Origin: Treponema sp.
GTDB taxonomy: Bacteria > Spirochaetota > Spirochaetia > Treponematales > Breznakiellaceae
Assembly (NCBI GenBank): GCA_009777535.1
Contig: WRLP01000006.1
Location: 62,001-126,000 of the forward strand
DNA: 64,000 bases
Reading direction: 5' to 3'
Shown: one piece after another, positions 26,475 to 35,632 of the stretch
Numbering within the stretch: position 1 is the first letter of the stretch
Layout: every line of letters starts with the position of its first letter
Notes under the pieces: model-generated
The model's database searches: none
Told to the model about the DNA's origin: nothing
What the model saw: the letters and a program-made list of their open reading frames with translations, nothing else
Translations under genes and position numbers: made by a program

Positions 26475-28026
26475 CACAAGCCGTACAAAATCCTGAATAA
26501 TTTTTCCCGCATTGTTCAATATAGAAACACAATCCGGCTTCCCATATTTTTTCAAGAGAATCGGTGAAAACATTTCCCAGAGTACGGCTGCCTTCACCGC
26601 CATGTTCTTTCAGCGCTTCCAACTCTTCTCTGCACAGCGGTACAGTACCGTCAATTAAAACAGGCATGTCCCGCATTATGTGCCAGCATGGCTTGCGAAT
26701 AACAGGCGATATATCCGAAGCCTGTTTTTTATCCAGAAAACCGCAGAAATCATCGTATTTTTGGACTATTATATTTGCATCCCCCATTGGGGCAGCCTCT
26801 TTCCAGGAACGGTAGAACTTTTCGATATCGTCTTCGGCGCCCGCAGTACGTACAGCCTGTACGTATGTATTTTTCGGAAGCAGCGCAAACAGTTTTTTCG
26901 CGCAGTCAATCGCTTCGGCAAATCCCTGTCCGCGCATTTCTTTGTAACGCACCGGATCAAAAGCGTCAAGAGACAGAATCCATGAAAGCGGCGGCAGGCG
27001 GCTCTTTCTTGCGCCGGCAGCTTCAGCCTTTTGTGCGAGGGAAGCGCACTTCTCGAGTTCCTCGCTTTTCCAGCCAATGCCCGAAGTTTCGATTATAAGG
27101 GCAAGTTCAGGCCGCGAAATGACCATGTCGATTAAATCCATTTTATCAGGATGCAGAGACAACTCTCCCCAGAGGGAAAGGTCTATTACAGCGTCTCCTG
27201 AAAAAGCGATTATTTTATCTAGGAGTAATTCGAACTTTTTGCCGTCCATGTGATCTTTGCGGCCTGTAACAGGCTCTTTAGATACCACCGGATACGGGCA
27301 CAGGGCGCAGCTCTGCGGACAGCCCCCATAAACCTGAACCGGAAAAAAAGCTGGCAGTGTGCGTAAAACTTCAGGCTTTTCTTCGATAATCCTTTGTACT
27401 TGCGCCGCATCCGGTATTGCTCCGGCTTCTGATGCAAAGCGGTTTAGAAGCAGCAGGTTCCGCCTGGAATCAGCGCAAAGGCTGATTCTGTGGCAGCGCA
27501 GATCAACCGGTGAAATTTCAGTTTCGATGTCAAAGGCGTTAATATCTTTTTGAATAACCGAAAACAGTGTGTCCCGCCCTACTTTTCCGTCATCACTGCC
27601 AAGAATATTTGCAAGGATACCGGATGTTTGGGGAGAAATAATCTCCGGAGCGATGCCCAAGGGCCAGCCGTCTGCATAGGAATAATCGGCTGCATAATCT
27701 ACATGCCGCCGTGCAATTGCCCCGGCAAGAGCCGGATCGAGAAATGGGCAGTCAGTCCAGGCATAATAAACAAAATCAAAGCCCTGCGAAAGTTCAGAAA
27801 TGGTTTTTAAGAGGCTGAATTTTGTCCAGGAATCCTGTCTTTCAACCTGAATTTCTGAAAAACCAGAAAAATCCCTGTTCTGATCAGCTAAAAGGATTAT
27901 TTTCCCGACTCCGGGAAAGGATTTTGACCGTTCCAGTGCAAGAGAAAAACTGTTTTTTCCGTTAAAAACAGTCGCAAAGGCCTCATCGCAAAGCTCTCCG
28001 CCGTATAAAACAAGAAGCGCATTCAT
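26449..28026 (-). CDS. Spiro-SPASM radical SAM protein
   Basis: The 525-residue protein has an N-terminal cytidylyltransferase-like domain (residues 1-190, with DFVYYAWTDCPFLDP) and a radical SAM domain with the CxxxCxxC motif at GGCPQSCALCPYP (about 235-245). A C-terminal SPASM region follows, with Cys pairs in RKPCWHIM, VPLCREE and SGFCTACDEYY that bind extra iron-sulfur clusters. It matches the family known as spiro-SPASM, described as restricted to spirochetes, whose function is undetermined. It is the first gene of the seven-gene operon. Confidence 0.87.
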   Translation of the reverse strand: MNALLVLYGGELCDEAFATVFNGKNSFSLALERSKSFPGVGKIILLADQNRDFSGFSEIQVERQDSWTKFSLLKTISELSQGFDFVYYAWTDCPFLDPALAGAIARRHVDYAADYSYADGWPLGIAPEIISPQTSGILANILGSDDGKVGRDTLFSVIQKDINAFDIETEISPVDLRCHRISLCADSRRNLLLLNRFASEAGAIPDAAQVQRIIEEKPEVLRTLPAFFPVQVYGGCPQSCALCPYPVVSKEPVTGRKDHMDGKKFELLLDKIIAFSGDAVIDLSLWGELSLHPDKMDLIDMVISRPELALIIETSGIGWKSEELEKCASLAQKAEAAGARKSRLPPLSWILSLDAFDPVRYKEMRGQGFAEAIDCAKKLFALLPKNTYVQAVRTAGAEDDIEKFYRSWKEAAPMGDANIIVQKYDDFCGFLDKKQASDISPVIRKPCWHIMRDMPVLIDGTVPLCREELEALKEHGGEGSRTLGNVFTDSLEKIWEAGLCFYIEQCGKNYSGFCTACDEYYTYNF

Positions 28027-28126
28027 ACTTTTCTATTATCGGTAAGTTCAGAAACAGGCTTAGCGCAAAGGAATTTACAGGGCGGTTGGGGTTTTACTAA
28101 CACAAAGTAAGACGGCATAAAAACAC

Positions 28127-28200
28127 TGGGCCATCGAGGACTTGAACCTCGGACCAAAAGATTATGAGTCTTCTGCTCTAACCAACTGAGCTAATGGCCC
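28127..28200 (-). tRNA. tRNA with CAT anticodon (tRNA-Met, or lysidine-type tRNA-Ile2)
   Basis: Read leftward, the 74 bases fold perfectly: acceptor GGGCCAT/ATGGCCC with discriminator A, D-arm GCTC-AGTTGGTTA-GAGC, anticodon stem GAAGA/TCTTT with loop CTCATAA (anticodon CAT), variable TGGTC, T-arm CGAGG-TTCAAGT-CCTCG. No CCA is encoded. It is not an initiator tRNA, since the acceptor pairs at position 1. Elongator Met and Ile2 share the loop, and I cannot separate them. Confidence 0.93.
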
Positions 28201-28242
28201 CGGAAAACTACATTTACAATCTGTAACAAATTCCAAAGAATG

Positions 28243-29475
28243 TCAATTCCGGCTGTCCGCCTTTTTGAATATAAGCGATGTGTTTATTCCACCGAACGCA
28301 AAATTGTTGGTCATGACATACCCTGTATCAATTTCACGGCCGGCGCCGGTGATATAGTCCAGGGGTGCGCATAATGGATCCAATTCTTTCAGATTGATAT
28401 TCGGCATAAACCACTTTCTATTCATCATTAAGATCGAAACCCACGCTTCTACCGCCCCGCAGGCGCCCAGCGTATGGCCGGTAAAGTTTTTTAGGGTGCT
28501 CACCGGCACCGCCCTTTTAAACACATCGTATGTGGCATGAGACTCGGCTATATCACCGGCGTCGGTGGCGGTTCCGTGCATATTAACATAGCCAATTAAA
28601 TCAGGATTAATACCGGCATCGTTAAGTGCAAGCTGCAGCGCGCCTCCCATTGTTTCGGCCATAGGCTGGGTTACATGTCTGCCGTCGGTATTTGTACCAA
28701 AGCCGGCAACTTCGGCAAAAATGTACGCGCCGCGCTTGACCGCATGTTCCCACTCTTCCAGAACCAGCGCACCGGCGCCCTCCCCCACTACAAGGCCGTC
28801 CCGGGATTTATCAAAAGCCGCCGGCGTCAATTCGGGGTAATCGTTTCTTGTACTCGCGGCGAACAGGGTATCGAAAATAGCCGCGTCCACAGGGCTCAGT
28901 TCGTCGGCGCCTCCTGCGATTATAATGTCCTGTATGCCGTTTTGAATTGCTTCGTAAGCCAGCCCAATAGCCATGCTTCCTGCAGTACATGCGGTATTGG
29001 TAGTGATAATCCGCCCTGTTAAACCGTAAAAGACCTCGATATTTACAGCGCATGTATGGGGCATGGCTCTTATATAGGTAGTGGCATTAATGTTCTTCAT
29101 GTCGTTGTTTATAAGAACTCCGTATATATCGAGCATGGCGTCAACGCTGCTCATCGAAGAGCCAAACGCAACGCCGGCGCGGCCGGATGTAAGAGCGGGG
29201 TTATCTATCAGGGCGGAAAGTTTCATGGCATTGTCTGCCGCAACCAGGGCAAACTGACCAACCCTGCCCATTCCACGGATTTTCTTCCTCGGATAATCCG
29301 GCATGATAAAATCCACAGGAGCAGCAAGCATTGTATTCATTTGGGTGTATTTTTCCCATTCTTCCATTCTGCGTACACGGTTTTTTCCTTCTTCCAGAGT
29401 CTTAAAAATCGCCGCTTCATCACTTCCTATTGAACTGACAATTCCGCCTCCGGTAACCGCCACCCTTCTTTTCAT
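28243..29475 (-). CDS. Beta-ketoacyl-ACP synthase, ApeR-like, aryl polyene cluster
   Basis: The 410-residue condensing enzyme has an intact Cys-His-His triad: Cys163 in TTNTACTAGSMAIG, His in YVNMHGTATDAGD and His in NFTGHTLGACGA, so it should be catalytically active. It is the last gene of the leftward polyene operon; order ketosynthase, dehydratase, ketoreductase, ketosynthase matches apeO-apeP-apeQ-apeR as I recall it. ATG 29475 overlaps the ketoreductase stop by one base (TAATG) and has GGAGGG upstream. It probably extends the chain or initiates the polyketide; the fatty-acid FabF role cannot be excluded. Confidence 0.88.
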   Translation of the reverse strand: MKRRVAVTGGGIVSSIGSDEAAIFKTLEEGKNRVRRMEEWEKYTQMNTMLAAPVDFIMPDYPRKKIRGMGRVGQFALVAADNAMKLSALIDNPALTSGRAGVAFGSSMSSVDAMLDIYGVLINNDMKNINATTYIRAMPHTCAVNIEVFYGLTGRIITTNTACTAGSMAIGLAYEAIQNGIQDIIIAGGADELSPVDAAIFDTLFAASTRNDYPELTPAAFDKSRDGLVVGEGAGALVLEEWEHAVKRGAYIFAEVAGFGTNTDGRHVTQPMAETMGGALQLALNDAGINPDLIGYVNMHGTATDAGDIAESHATYDVFKRAVPVSTLKNFTGHTLGACGAVEAWVSILMMNRKWFMPNINLKELDPLCAPLDYITGAGREIDTGYVMTNNFAFGGINTSLIFKKADSRN

Positions 29476-30200
29476 TAAACAAGCCCTCCGTCTACGGCAA
29501 TAACCTGCCTGGTGATATATGAAGCCCCTTGTGAAAGAAGAAAAACCGCCAGGGCGGCAACTTCTTCCGGTTTTCCAATTCTCTGCATGGGAATAACCGG
29601 TAAAATCCTTTCCAATGGGGCATTTTCGATCATATCTGTCTCTATTACTCCCGGAGCGATGCAGTTAACTGTTATTGAACGGCTTGCCAATTCAATCGCC
29701 AGCGCCTTTGAAGCGCCTATAATGCCCGCTTTGGAAGCGCTGTAATTAACCTGCCCCCTGTTACCCGCAATACCGGAAACAGAGGCGATGGTTATTATTC
29801 TGCCCTGTTTTTTCCGGCACATCGGCATAACAAGGGGAAAAAGCACATTGTAAAAAGCGCCAAGATTGGTATGGATCACGCTGTCCCAATCCCCGCCGCT
29901 CAGCGCCGGAAAGGCGTTGTCCGCGCACATACCGGCGTTGCAGATAACGCCCCAAAACGCACCGTGTTTTTCCACACAGGCATCAAGCTCTTTTTTGCAT
30001 TCATCGCGTTCTGCAATGTCAAAACGTACAAGATCAATTTCCCCGCCCCTGGAAAGAATTTCTTCCCGAAGGGAGGCCGCCCCTTGTTCATTGCGTCTGT
30101 AGTGAGCAATAACAGAATACCCGGCGTGGGAAACCGCAAGGGCAATGGCGCGTCCGATTCCCCTGTCTGCGCCTGTTATCAAAACTTTTTTATCTTTCAT
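29475..30200 (-). CDS. fabG: 3-ketoacyl-ACP reductase (FabG/ApeQ-like)
   Basis: The 241-residue SDR has the cofactor motif TGADRGIGRA, NAG at about 87-89, and the catalytic Ser in IASVSG with YSASKAG (Tyr-x3-Lys). It reduces the beta-keto group after each condensation, here in polyene chain building. It has AAAGGAAAG before its ATG and overlaps the dehydratase by 11 bases. Confidence 0.93.
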   Translation of the reverse strand: MKDKKVLITGADRGIGRAIALAVSHAGYSVIAHYRRNEQGAASLREEILSRGGEIDLVRFDIAERDECKKELDACVEKHGAFWGVICNAGMCADNAFPALSGGDWDSVIHTNLGAFYNVLFPLVMPMCRKKQGRIITIASVSGIAGNRGQVNYSASKAGIIGASKALAIELASRSITVNCIAPGVIETDMIENAPLERILPVIPMQRIGKPEEVAALAVFLLSQGASYITRQVIAVDGGLV

Positions 30201-30666
30201 TGCTTTCCTTTTTTATGAATTCATTCGGGTTATCCACATCCATTACCATCAGCCTTGCCGCAGCCGCCTCGCGCTCTCCAACCATTGCACGGCAGCGAAA
30301 AGTTGAAACCGTATCAACCCTCTGCTCCTCTTTGACATCAACCGATACTGTTTCGCCCGATTTGTACACCGGAATATTTATTTCCAGTGATGATACGGAA
30401 AGTATAAATCCCATTATTACCGGTTTATTAAGAATTAATCCCGTTAAACCGGAAAGTGCCGAGATCGCCTGCGCCATGAATTCAAAACATACATATCCGG
30501 GGACTCCGTTCAGCCCTGGATCAAAAAAAATAGAACTCTCTCCAATGTCGAATTCCGAGAGCAGGGTCCGCCCTTCGATATCGTAATCGACAACCCGGCT
30601 TAACAGGAGCATTTTTCCCTTGTGGGGCATTATTTTCAGCATTGTATTGTCGTCGACTATCAACAC
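30190..30666 (-). CDS. 3-hydroxyacyl-ACP dehydratase, ApeP-like hotdog protein
   Basis: The 158-residue protein is a single hotdog fold with MPHKGKMLLLSRV (catalytic His) at about 13-26 and the central helix VCFEFMAQAIS carrying an acidic residue. It would dehydrate 3-hydroxyacyl-ACP to form the double bonds of the polyene. The start is GTG 30666 (GGGAGAA upstream), overlapping the ketosynthase stop; TTG 30663 is nearly as good. It occupies the ApeP position, and a second dehydratase domain lies at the end of the fusion at 37772. Confidence 0.82.
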   Translation of the reverse strand: MLIVDDNTMLKIMPHKGKMLLLSRVVDYDIEGRTLLSEFDIGESSIFFDPGLNGVPGYVCFEFMAQAISALSGLTGLILNKPVIMGFILSVSSLEINIPVYKSGETVSVDVKEEQRVDTVSTFRCRAMVGEREAAAARLMVMDVDNPNEFIKKESNER

Positions 30667-31832
30667 TTTCTCCCGATTATCAATGATGTATTACAGCCGC
30701 CAAAAGCAAAAGAATTACTCATGCACACTTTGGGATTGCCAACAGTCGAAGGGGAAGCAAAATTCAGGGGAGGCATTTCTTCGTCCGGGCGGCCGTCCCA
30801 GCAGTGAGCTGGAAGAGCGCCCTCCGCCAGAGCCATCCAGCACAGGGCAAGTTCAAGCGCTCCGGCGGCTCCCAGTGTGTGCCCTGTTATGGGCTTTGTA
30901 GAACTAACCGGCGGCGGCTTACCGGCGAATACCGCCTGAACCGCCAGGGCTTCCATAATGTCGTTTAACGGGGTTCCCGTTCCATGTAAATTGATATAAT
31001 CCACATCCGGGGCACAAACGCCGGCCATTTCCAGAGCTTCCCACATCGCCGCCTGCGCTCCGCTTCCGTCCGGCCTTGGGGCCGTCATGTGATACGCATC
31101 GGAGCTTTCGCCCCAGCCCAATAACTCTATGTTCAAATCCTGTTCCTTCTTTACATCTTCTTTTCGCAGAAGGAAAAAAGCGGCTCCTTCTCCCAGATTA
31201 ATACCCTTGCGGTTCATGCTGAAAGGATTGCAAACCTCGTCAGAAACCGCTTCCAGGGCGGCAAACCCCAAAAGCACTGTTTCCGATACAAGATCAACTC
31301 CGCCGCAAATTACCGCATCGCAAATGCCGCTCTTGATAAGCTGGGCTCCTTTTACTATTGCTCCGGCGCTCGACGCGCAGGCTGTTGTTACGGTCAAACA
31401 TGGGCCCCTGACGTCGAAAAGCGCAGCGGCGAATTCCGCGACCTGGGAAGCGCCCTGATGCTTCAACTCGTATTTTTCAGGGAAGCCGTTCCCTGAAAAG
31501 TAAGCCTTGTGCGCAGGAAGGGACTTTTCCGAACCATTATCACAGGTACCGGCGCACACGCCCACGCGCTCATGTCCATAAATATCAACCGCATCTTCCA
31601 CATCAATTCTGATTTGCTCAAGGGCAATCCGCGCCATGCGAAAAAGACGGGTATCCTCAGAAACGCCCTGTAAGATGCCCTCCGGCACAATACCGGCCGG
31701 GAAGCGCCTGCCGTCCGATGTTAAAAAGGGTATTATTCCCACCTGGTTTCCATGCACCGCGTTATCATAAAGAGCTTCCCTGCCGTTTCCGGCGCAGCAG
31801 ACAAGTCCGGGTGCCGATAAGCTAATACCCAT
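30660..31832 (-). CDS. Beta-ketoacyl-ACP synthase, ApeO-like, aryl polyene cluster
   Basis: The 390-residue enzyme has Cys152 in TVTTACASSAGA, His in INLHGTGTPLND and His in PITGHTLGAAGA, so it is an active ketosynthase. I choose ATG 31832; a GTG at 31844 lacks a ribosome site. In E. coli the ApeO ketosynthase works with a chain-length-factor partner (ApeC); a candidate partner is at 46306-47019. It begins the O-P-Q-R-like block and is divergent from the phosphopantetheinyl transferase. Confidence 0.87.
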   Translation of the reverse strand: MGISLSAPGLVCCAGNGREALYDNAVHGNQVGIIPFLTSDGRRFPAGIVPEGILQGVSEDTRLFRMARIALEQIRIDVEDAVDIYGHERVGVCAGTCDNGSEKSLPAHKAYFSGNGFPEKYELKHQGASQVAEFAAALFDVRGPCLTVTTACASSAGAIVKGAQLIKSGICDAVICGGVDLVSETVLLGFAALEAVSDEVCNPFSMNRKGINLGEGAAFFLLRKEDVKKEQDLNIELLGWGESSDAYHMTAPRPDGSGAQAAMWEALEMAGVCAPDVDYINLHGTGTPLNDIMEALAVQAVFAGKPPPVSSTKPITGHTLGAAGALELALCWMALAEGALPAHCWDGRPDEEMPPLNFASPSTVGNPKVCMSNSFAFGGCNTSLIIGRKC

Positions 31833-31853
31833 TAAAAATCTCACTATACATAT

Positions 31854-31859
31854 ATTATA
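31854..31859 (-). promoter_or_regulatory. Candidate -10 element (TATAAT) for the ketosynthase block
   Basis: Read leftward it is a perfect TATAAT, 21 bases before ATG 31832, in an AT-rich stretch. No convincing -35 element is present 16-18 bases further upstream, so the call is weak. Confidence 0.3.
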
Positions 31860-31931
31860 AAGTTAAACTCCGGACAGTGGTAATGAAGGACACTTCCCAA
31901 CAGGCTCCTATCGGTTCTAAAATAACATGGA

Positions 31932-32624
31932 ATGGCGGTAACATTCAATATTGGTTTATCATTTATGCCGGATGCCGAACGCGGGGATTTAAGCGCTGAA
32001 GGCAGGCGGATTTTATCACTTTTGGATACCGGCATGGCGGATCTGCCGGAAACAGAGGGGGACAGACTTTTTTCCCGTGAAGGCGCAGGAAGGCCGTTTT
32101 TCACCGATCTTCATGCTGATTTCAGCATATCCCATTCCCGAAATATGGCAGCGGCCGCATTGCTTCCCTCCCATGGGGGGAAAATATGTCGTATTGGCTG
32201 CGATATTCAGTATATCGATCCTGCCAAGTCCTGTGTTGGCCTTGGTCGAAGATTTTTTCATAAATCCGAACAGGCATACATTGAAAAAGCCGATGAATCC
32301 CAGGTACGGAATTTTTACCGGATTTGGGTCTTAAAGGAAGCATGGATAAAACTGCATGGATACTCAGTTTTTGAAATCGCGAAGGCTCCGGTTTTCAAAA
32401 TTGGCACACCACCGGCAAAGAATGATAACAATGAGCTGCTGTACCATCTTTACGAGTTGGGGGAATCGTATATGCTTGCCATCGTCCGCCAGCGGCTTCA
32501 TTCGGCAGATGAAGGAGCAGAGCCGGTATTCCGCTGGTTTTCCGGTTCAAAACTGACGCTTAACAGGGTGGAAAATATAAACGCCGAACAAATACCGGAG
32601 AATACGGTTACGCCGAAAATATGA
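31932..32624 (+). CDS. 4'-phosphopantetheinyl transferase, Sfp type
   Basis: The 230-residue protein carries RIGCDIQYID (metal-binding Asp), FSISHSR (N-terminal motif) and RIWVLKEAWIKLHGYSV (the WxxKEA signature). It attaches the pantetheine arm to the Ser of carrier proteins; the three ACPs of this cluster are the likely substrates. It is the only rightward gene between leftward polyene genes and converges on the MMPL gene, overlapping it by 127 bases. Confidence 0.9.
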   Translation: MAVTFNIGLSFMPDAERGDLSAEGRRILSLLDTGMADLPETEGDRLFSREGAGRPFFTDLHADFSISHSRNMAAAALLPSHGGKICRIGCDIQYIDPAKSCVGLGRRFFHKSEQAYIEKADESQVRNFYRIWVLKEAWIKLHGYSVFEIAKAPVFKIGTPPAKNDNNELLYHLYELGESYMLAIVRQRLHSADEGAEPVFRWFSGSKLTLNRVENINAEQIPENTVTPKI

Positions 32625-34969
32625 ACCGGTGCAAAACTGCTCAGGGCAAGCGCCCCGAATGATATAGCCGTGGTTAGGAATGAGAGAAAAATGGCAAATG
32701 TCGTATGCCCCCTGCTCTCCATTCTGTTTTCCACTTCGCAGTTATAGAAAATATAATCCAGGCCAAGGCCGAGTACCAAAATTAAGCCGACAATGGTAAA
32801 GAACCCTACGCTGATATTTAATACTGATAGAACTGAAAAAACCGTTAATGCCAAAAAAACGGGAACCATTAAAATCCTGAAACACTGCTTCCATGTATAA
32901 AACCATTTTACAGCAATCATCAATACAGCAAAGGCAATAATGAAAAAACGCAGCATTATTCGTGTTAAGCTGTCCAGTTCCAGCTGTATATCATTTACCT
33001 TGTTAACAAAAAAAACATTGTCCATTTGTGATGCGATTGCCCTGAAATTTTCTTCGCCAGAGGCATGCAGTGGAAAAACACATGAGTAATATTTGTTCCC
33101 CGATTTTCCAATCCAGAGGCTCGATCTCAATTCGGCGGGAAAGCCGCTGTCATCCGGGAGCAGGAATTGGCCGGCGGCGGCAAATTCCATTTTATATACA
33201 TCTGCGGCCTCTGCGGGGAAGCCGAGAGCGAGAAACTGCGACTCGGCAAGCGGCAGAAGTTTTTCCGCCGCCTGATAGCTACAACGCTGCCTTTTTACCG
33301 AAGGGCAGAAAGAAGAAATCGCCATATACGAACCCAGTTCCCCCCTTGCCATTTCATTATCAAGAGCGGTGCATAGTTCTTCTTCGTTTTGCAGCAATTC
33401 GTCCGGATCGTCCCCCGAGACTATAAAGTACCAGCCGCTGTTGCCATGCTGCAAAACCTGGGCATTTATTCGCTCGGATTCAAATAATTTATCGCTCATT
33501 GAGTAAAGATCGCCAAGACTGTTTTCGATTTTAATTTTTTCCCTGTTATGAAAAAGCAGAATTATAAAGCCTGCAAAGGAAAAAACAATTAGCGACAGAC
33601 AAATACTTTTTACAGTTTTCCGTGGAAACTTGTCTAAAATTTTGGCAATTGGGAACGATATCTTTCTTGATCCCAATTTAATGTGGGGTAATATGCAGAT
33701 AACAGTCAGAAACGAGCTTATAAGACCTGTTATCGAAAAAATGGCAAACTGTTTCAGTATCGCAAACGGAGTAAAAATAAGAAACATAAAGCAAATTGTG
33801 GTAGACAGTAAACACATAAAAATTCCCCGAAAAACCCTTCTTCGTGTTTCCGATCCGACAGCGCAATGTTTCAGCGAAAATAATGAAGGCTGCTCAGGCA
33901 TGGCCTCTGATGAAGCGGCTGCATTCCGGTGTATTATAAAATGAATTGAGTAGTCTACACATGTTCCGATAAGGGTTGTGCCGAAAACAAAACTCAGTAT
34001 GTGAACCTCGCGTAAAAAGAGCATGGCCGATGCAAAAGCGGTAAGCAATGATAAACCTACAGCCAAAAAAGTAGCGGCCAGGGGAACAAGAGATCGGAAT
34101 ATATACAAAAAAATTATAAGTATGGCGGCAAAAGAGGCAAATGATATCAGGGATATTTCTTTCTGCGCGCTTGAAGAACTTTCATAGCTGTGGAATGGTA
34201 TCCCCGAATAATAAAACCTGTACTCAGGGTTCGTCTCCATTAGTTTTTCGCCGGTTTCGTAAATATTCTTTACCGCGCTTTCCCTGTTTGTAAGCGCCAG
34301 CCCAGCAGGCGAAAGGCTGCCGCGTATCAATACATACCAGTTTCCCTCAAATTGCGCGGCCATAACATCGTCATGGACGGATACATTGCCGCTGGAAAGC
34401 AGGGGCGAACCTATTATTCTCTGCATTGATCTTTCCACCAGCATGAACGGGTCGCTGTCCAGAGCGTCAAGAGGGGCCAGGGTAAAGGGGCTGTAAACAG
34501 AGGCAAGCGCGTTTGTGGCAATGGCCCGGGCGCCTCCGCTTTCCAGCGTTTCTATTGTTTCACTGTCCAGAAGCATAAAACGGTAATCGTGCAGGAAACG
34601 CCTGTACCTGTCGAAAAATGTTTCGTCAGCCCAAAAACTAAGAGATTCAAAATCACCGTCTGTCCCGTCAAGCGCCGAATAAAACTCCAGCGCTCCCGCC
34701 CTGGCCGCGGCAAAATCTTCGTTTGCGGACAATATTACCACAAGCCTTGAATTACGCTCTGCAAGGATTGCGTCCGCCTCGGCGGCGGATTTTAACGCTC
34801 CTGAAACAGGAATTATGTCAAACAGGCTTGTGTTAATCCGCGGCGGCGCGAGGATAAACAGCGAGGCGGCCAGGGACAGAAAAATCCCGCAGTGAAAAAC
34901 AAGCCAGAACATGGGCAGTTTTTTGGCAAGGTGCGGCTGTTCAGGGAGCGGAAAAGTAGGCCTGTTCAT
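32498..34969 (-). CDS. MMPL/RND family exporter, ApeM-like
   Basis: The protein of about 823 residues has an N-terminal membrane helix, a large extracytoplasmic domain, five or six helices (ISLISFASFAAILIIFLYIF and following), a second external domain and a second helix bundle ending near VFSGICSAFIFSTLLSV. It is an inner-membrane transporter that probably carries the polyene lipid toward the outer membrane. I start at ATG 34969 (MNRPTFPLPEQPHLAKKLPM), overlapping the LolA-like gene by 29 bases; ATG 34984 is also possible. Residues near CVDYSIHFIIHR form the conserved GxxxD core of the family. The last 127 bases are antisense to the phosphopantetheinyl transferase gene. Confidence 0.86.
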   Translation of the reverse strand: MNRPTFPLPEQPHLAKKLPMFWLVFHCGIFLSLAASLFILAPPRINTSLFDIIPVSGALKSAAEADAILAERNSRLVVILSANEDFAAARAGALEFYSALDGTDGDFESLSFWADETFFDRYRRFLHDYRFMLLDSETIETLESGGARAIATNALASVYSPFTLAPLDALDSDPFMLVERSMQRIIGSPLLSSGNVSVHDDVMAAQFEGNWYVLIRGSLSPAGLALTNRESAVKNIYETGEKLMETNPEYRFYYSGIPFHSYESSSSAQKEISLISFASFAAILIIFLYIFRSLVPLAATFLAVGLSLLTAFASAMLFLREVHILSFVFGTTLIGTCVDYSIHFIIHRNAAASSEAMPEQPSLFSLKHCAVGSETRRRVFRGIFMCLLSTTICFMFLIFTPFAILKQFAIFSITGLISSFLTVICILPHIKLGSRKISFPIAKILDKFPRKTVKSICLSLIVFSFAGFIILLFHNREKIKIENSLGDLYSMSDKLFESERINAQVLQHGNSGWYFIVSGDDPDELLQNEEELCTALDNEMARGELGSYMAISSFCPSVKRQRCSYQAAEKLLPLAESQFLALGFPAEAADVYKMEFAAAGQFLLPDDSGFPAELRSSLWIGKSGNKYYSCVFPLHASGEENFRAIASQMDNVFFVNKVNDIQLELDSLTRIMLRFFIIAFAVLMIAVKWFYTWKQCFRILMVPVFLALTVFSVLSVLNISVGFFTIVGLILVLGLGLDYIFYNCEVENRMESRGHTTFAIFLSFLTTAISFGALALSSFAPVHIFGVTVFSGICSAFIFSTLLSVSFEPENQRNTGSAPSSAE

Positions 34970-35615
34970 TTGGTTCCAATACATCAGGAAAACTTTGGTC
35001 GTTAAATAAATAAGACAGGCTGTTACCGCTCCTTTCATAAATGATAATTGAACGGATCACTGCCGCGTTTTCGGCATAATATCCTTCGAGAACTATCCTT
35101 TCCGCGTAATTTCTGAATGTCCTTTCTTTTGGCACCAGCCCCAGGCTCCAGGTTTTCCCGAAGGCGGTATCTTCCATAAAAAAGATGTCAAAACCAGATG
35201 TGAGCCTGTGCACATTTCCGGTAAAGAGGGAACTGATGGTATCCGCCATGTTAATGTATATTTCATTGCCCCTTGCGTCGATTCTGGTTCCCGTTCCACC
35301 CGGCACAGATTGAATCATATAGTCCCTTCCCAGCGTGGTTATCGACGGCGCGGGGGTTTTTGTTATCCAGACCATTCCCAGTTCGGAGACGACAATAAAA
35401 TCCCCCGTTGATACAAGCGGGCGGCTCTGATTTCTTATCGTCCTTGTTTGTACAAAGGCGCCCTTTGTAAGCGAGCGGCCTGAAAGATCACGGCAAATAT
35501 TGTAAAAATTTTCGGAATTTCGCACGGACAGGGGGTAATCAAAAACATTCTGGGCGTACAACATGCTTCCCATAAAAAGCGCGCCCATTAAAAAAAATAT
35601 TTTGTTTATTCGCAT
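34941..35615 (-). CDS. LolA-like periplasmic carrier, ApeL-like
   Basis: The 224-residue precursor has a signal peptide (MRINKIFFLMGALFMGSMLYA) and a LolA-type beta-barrel core with VSELGMVWITKTPAPSITTLG. In proteobacterial aryl-polyene loci a LolA-family protein lies beside the MMPL exporter; it may chaperone the hydrophobic product across the periplasm. It lies 17 bases after the thioesterase and overlaps the exporter start. Confidence 0.78.
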   Translation of the reverse strand: MRINKIFFLMGALFMGSMLYAQNVFDYPLSVRNSENFYNICRDLSGRSLTKGAFVQTRTIRNQSRPLVSTGDFIVVSELGMVWITKTPAPSITTLGRDYMIQSVPGGTGTRIDARGNEIYINMADTISSLFTGNVHRLTSGFDIFFMEDTAFGKTWSLGLVPKERTFRNYAERIVLEGYYAENAAVIRSIIIYERSGNSLSYLFNDQSFPDVLEPNEQAYFSAP

Positions 35616-35632
35616 AACTGTTATTATCTTTT

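Noticed and set aside
28127-28200. Calling this tRNA definitively Met
   Set aside because: Elongator Met and lysidine-type Ile2 share the CAT loop; the sequence alone does not let me decide.
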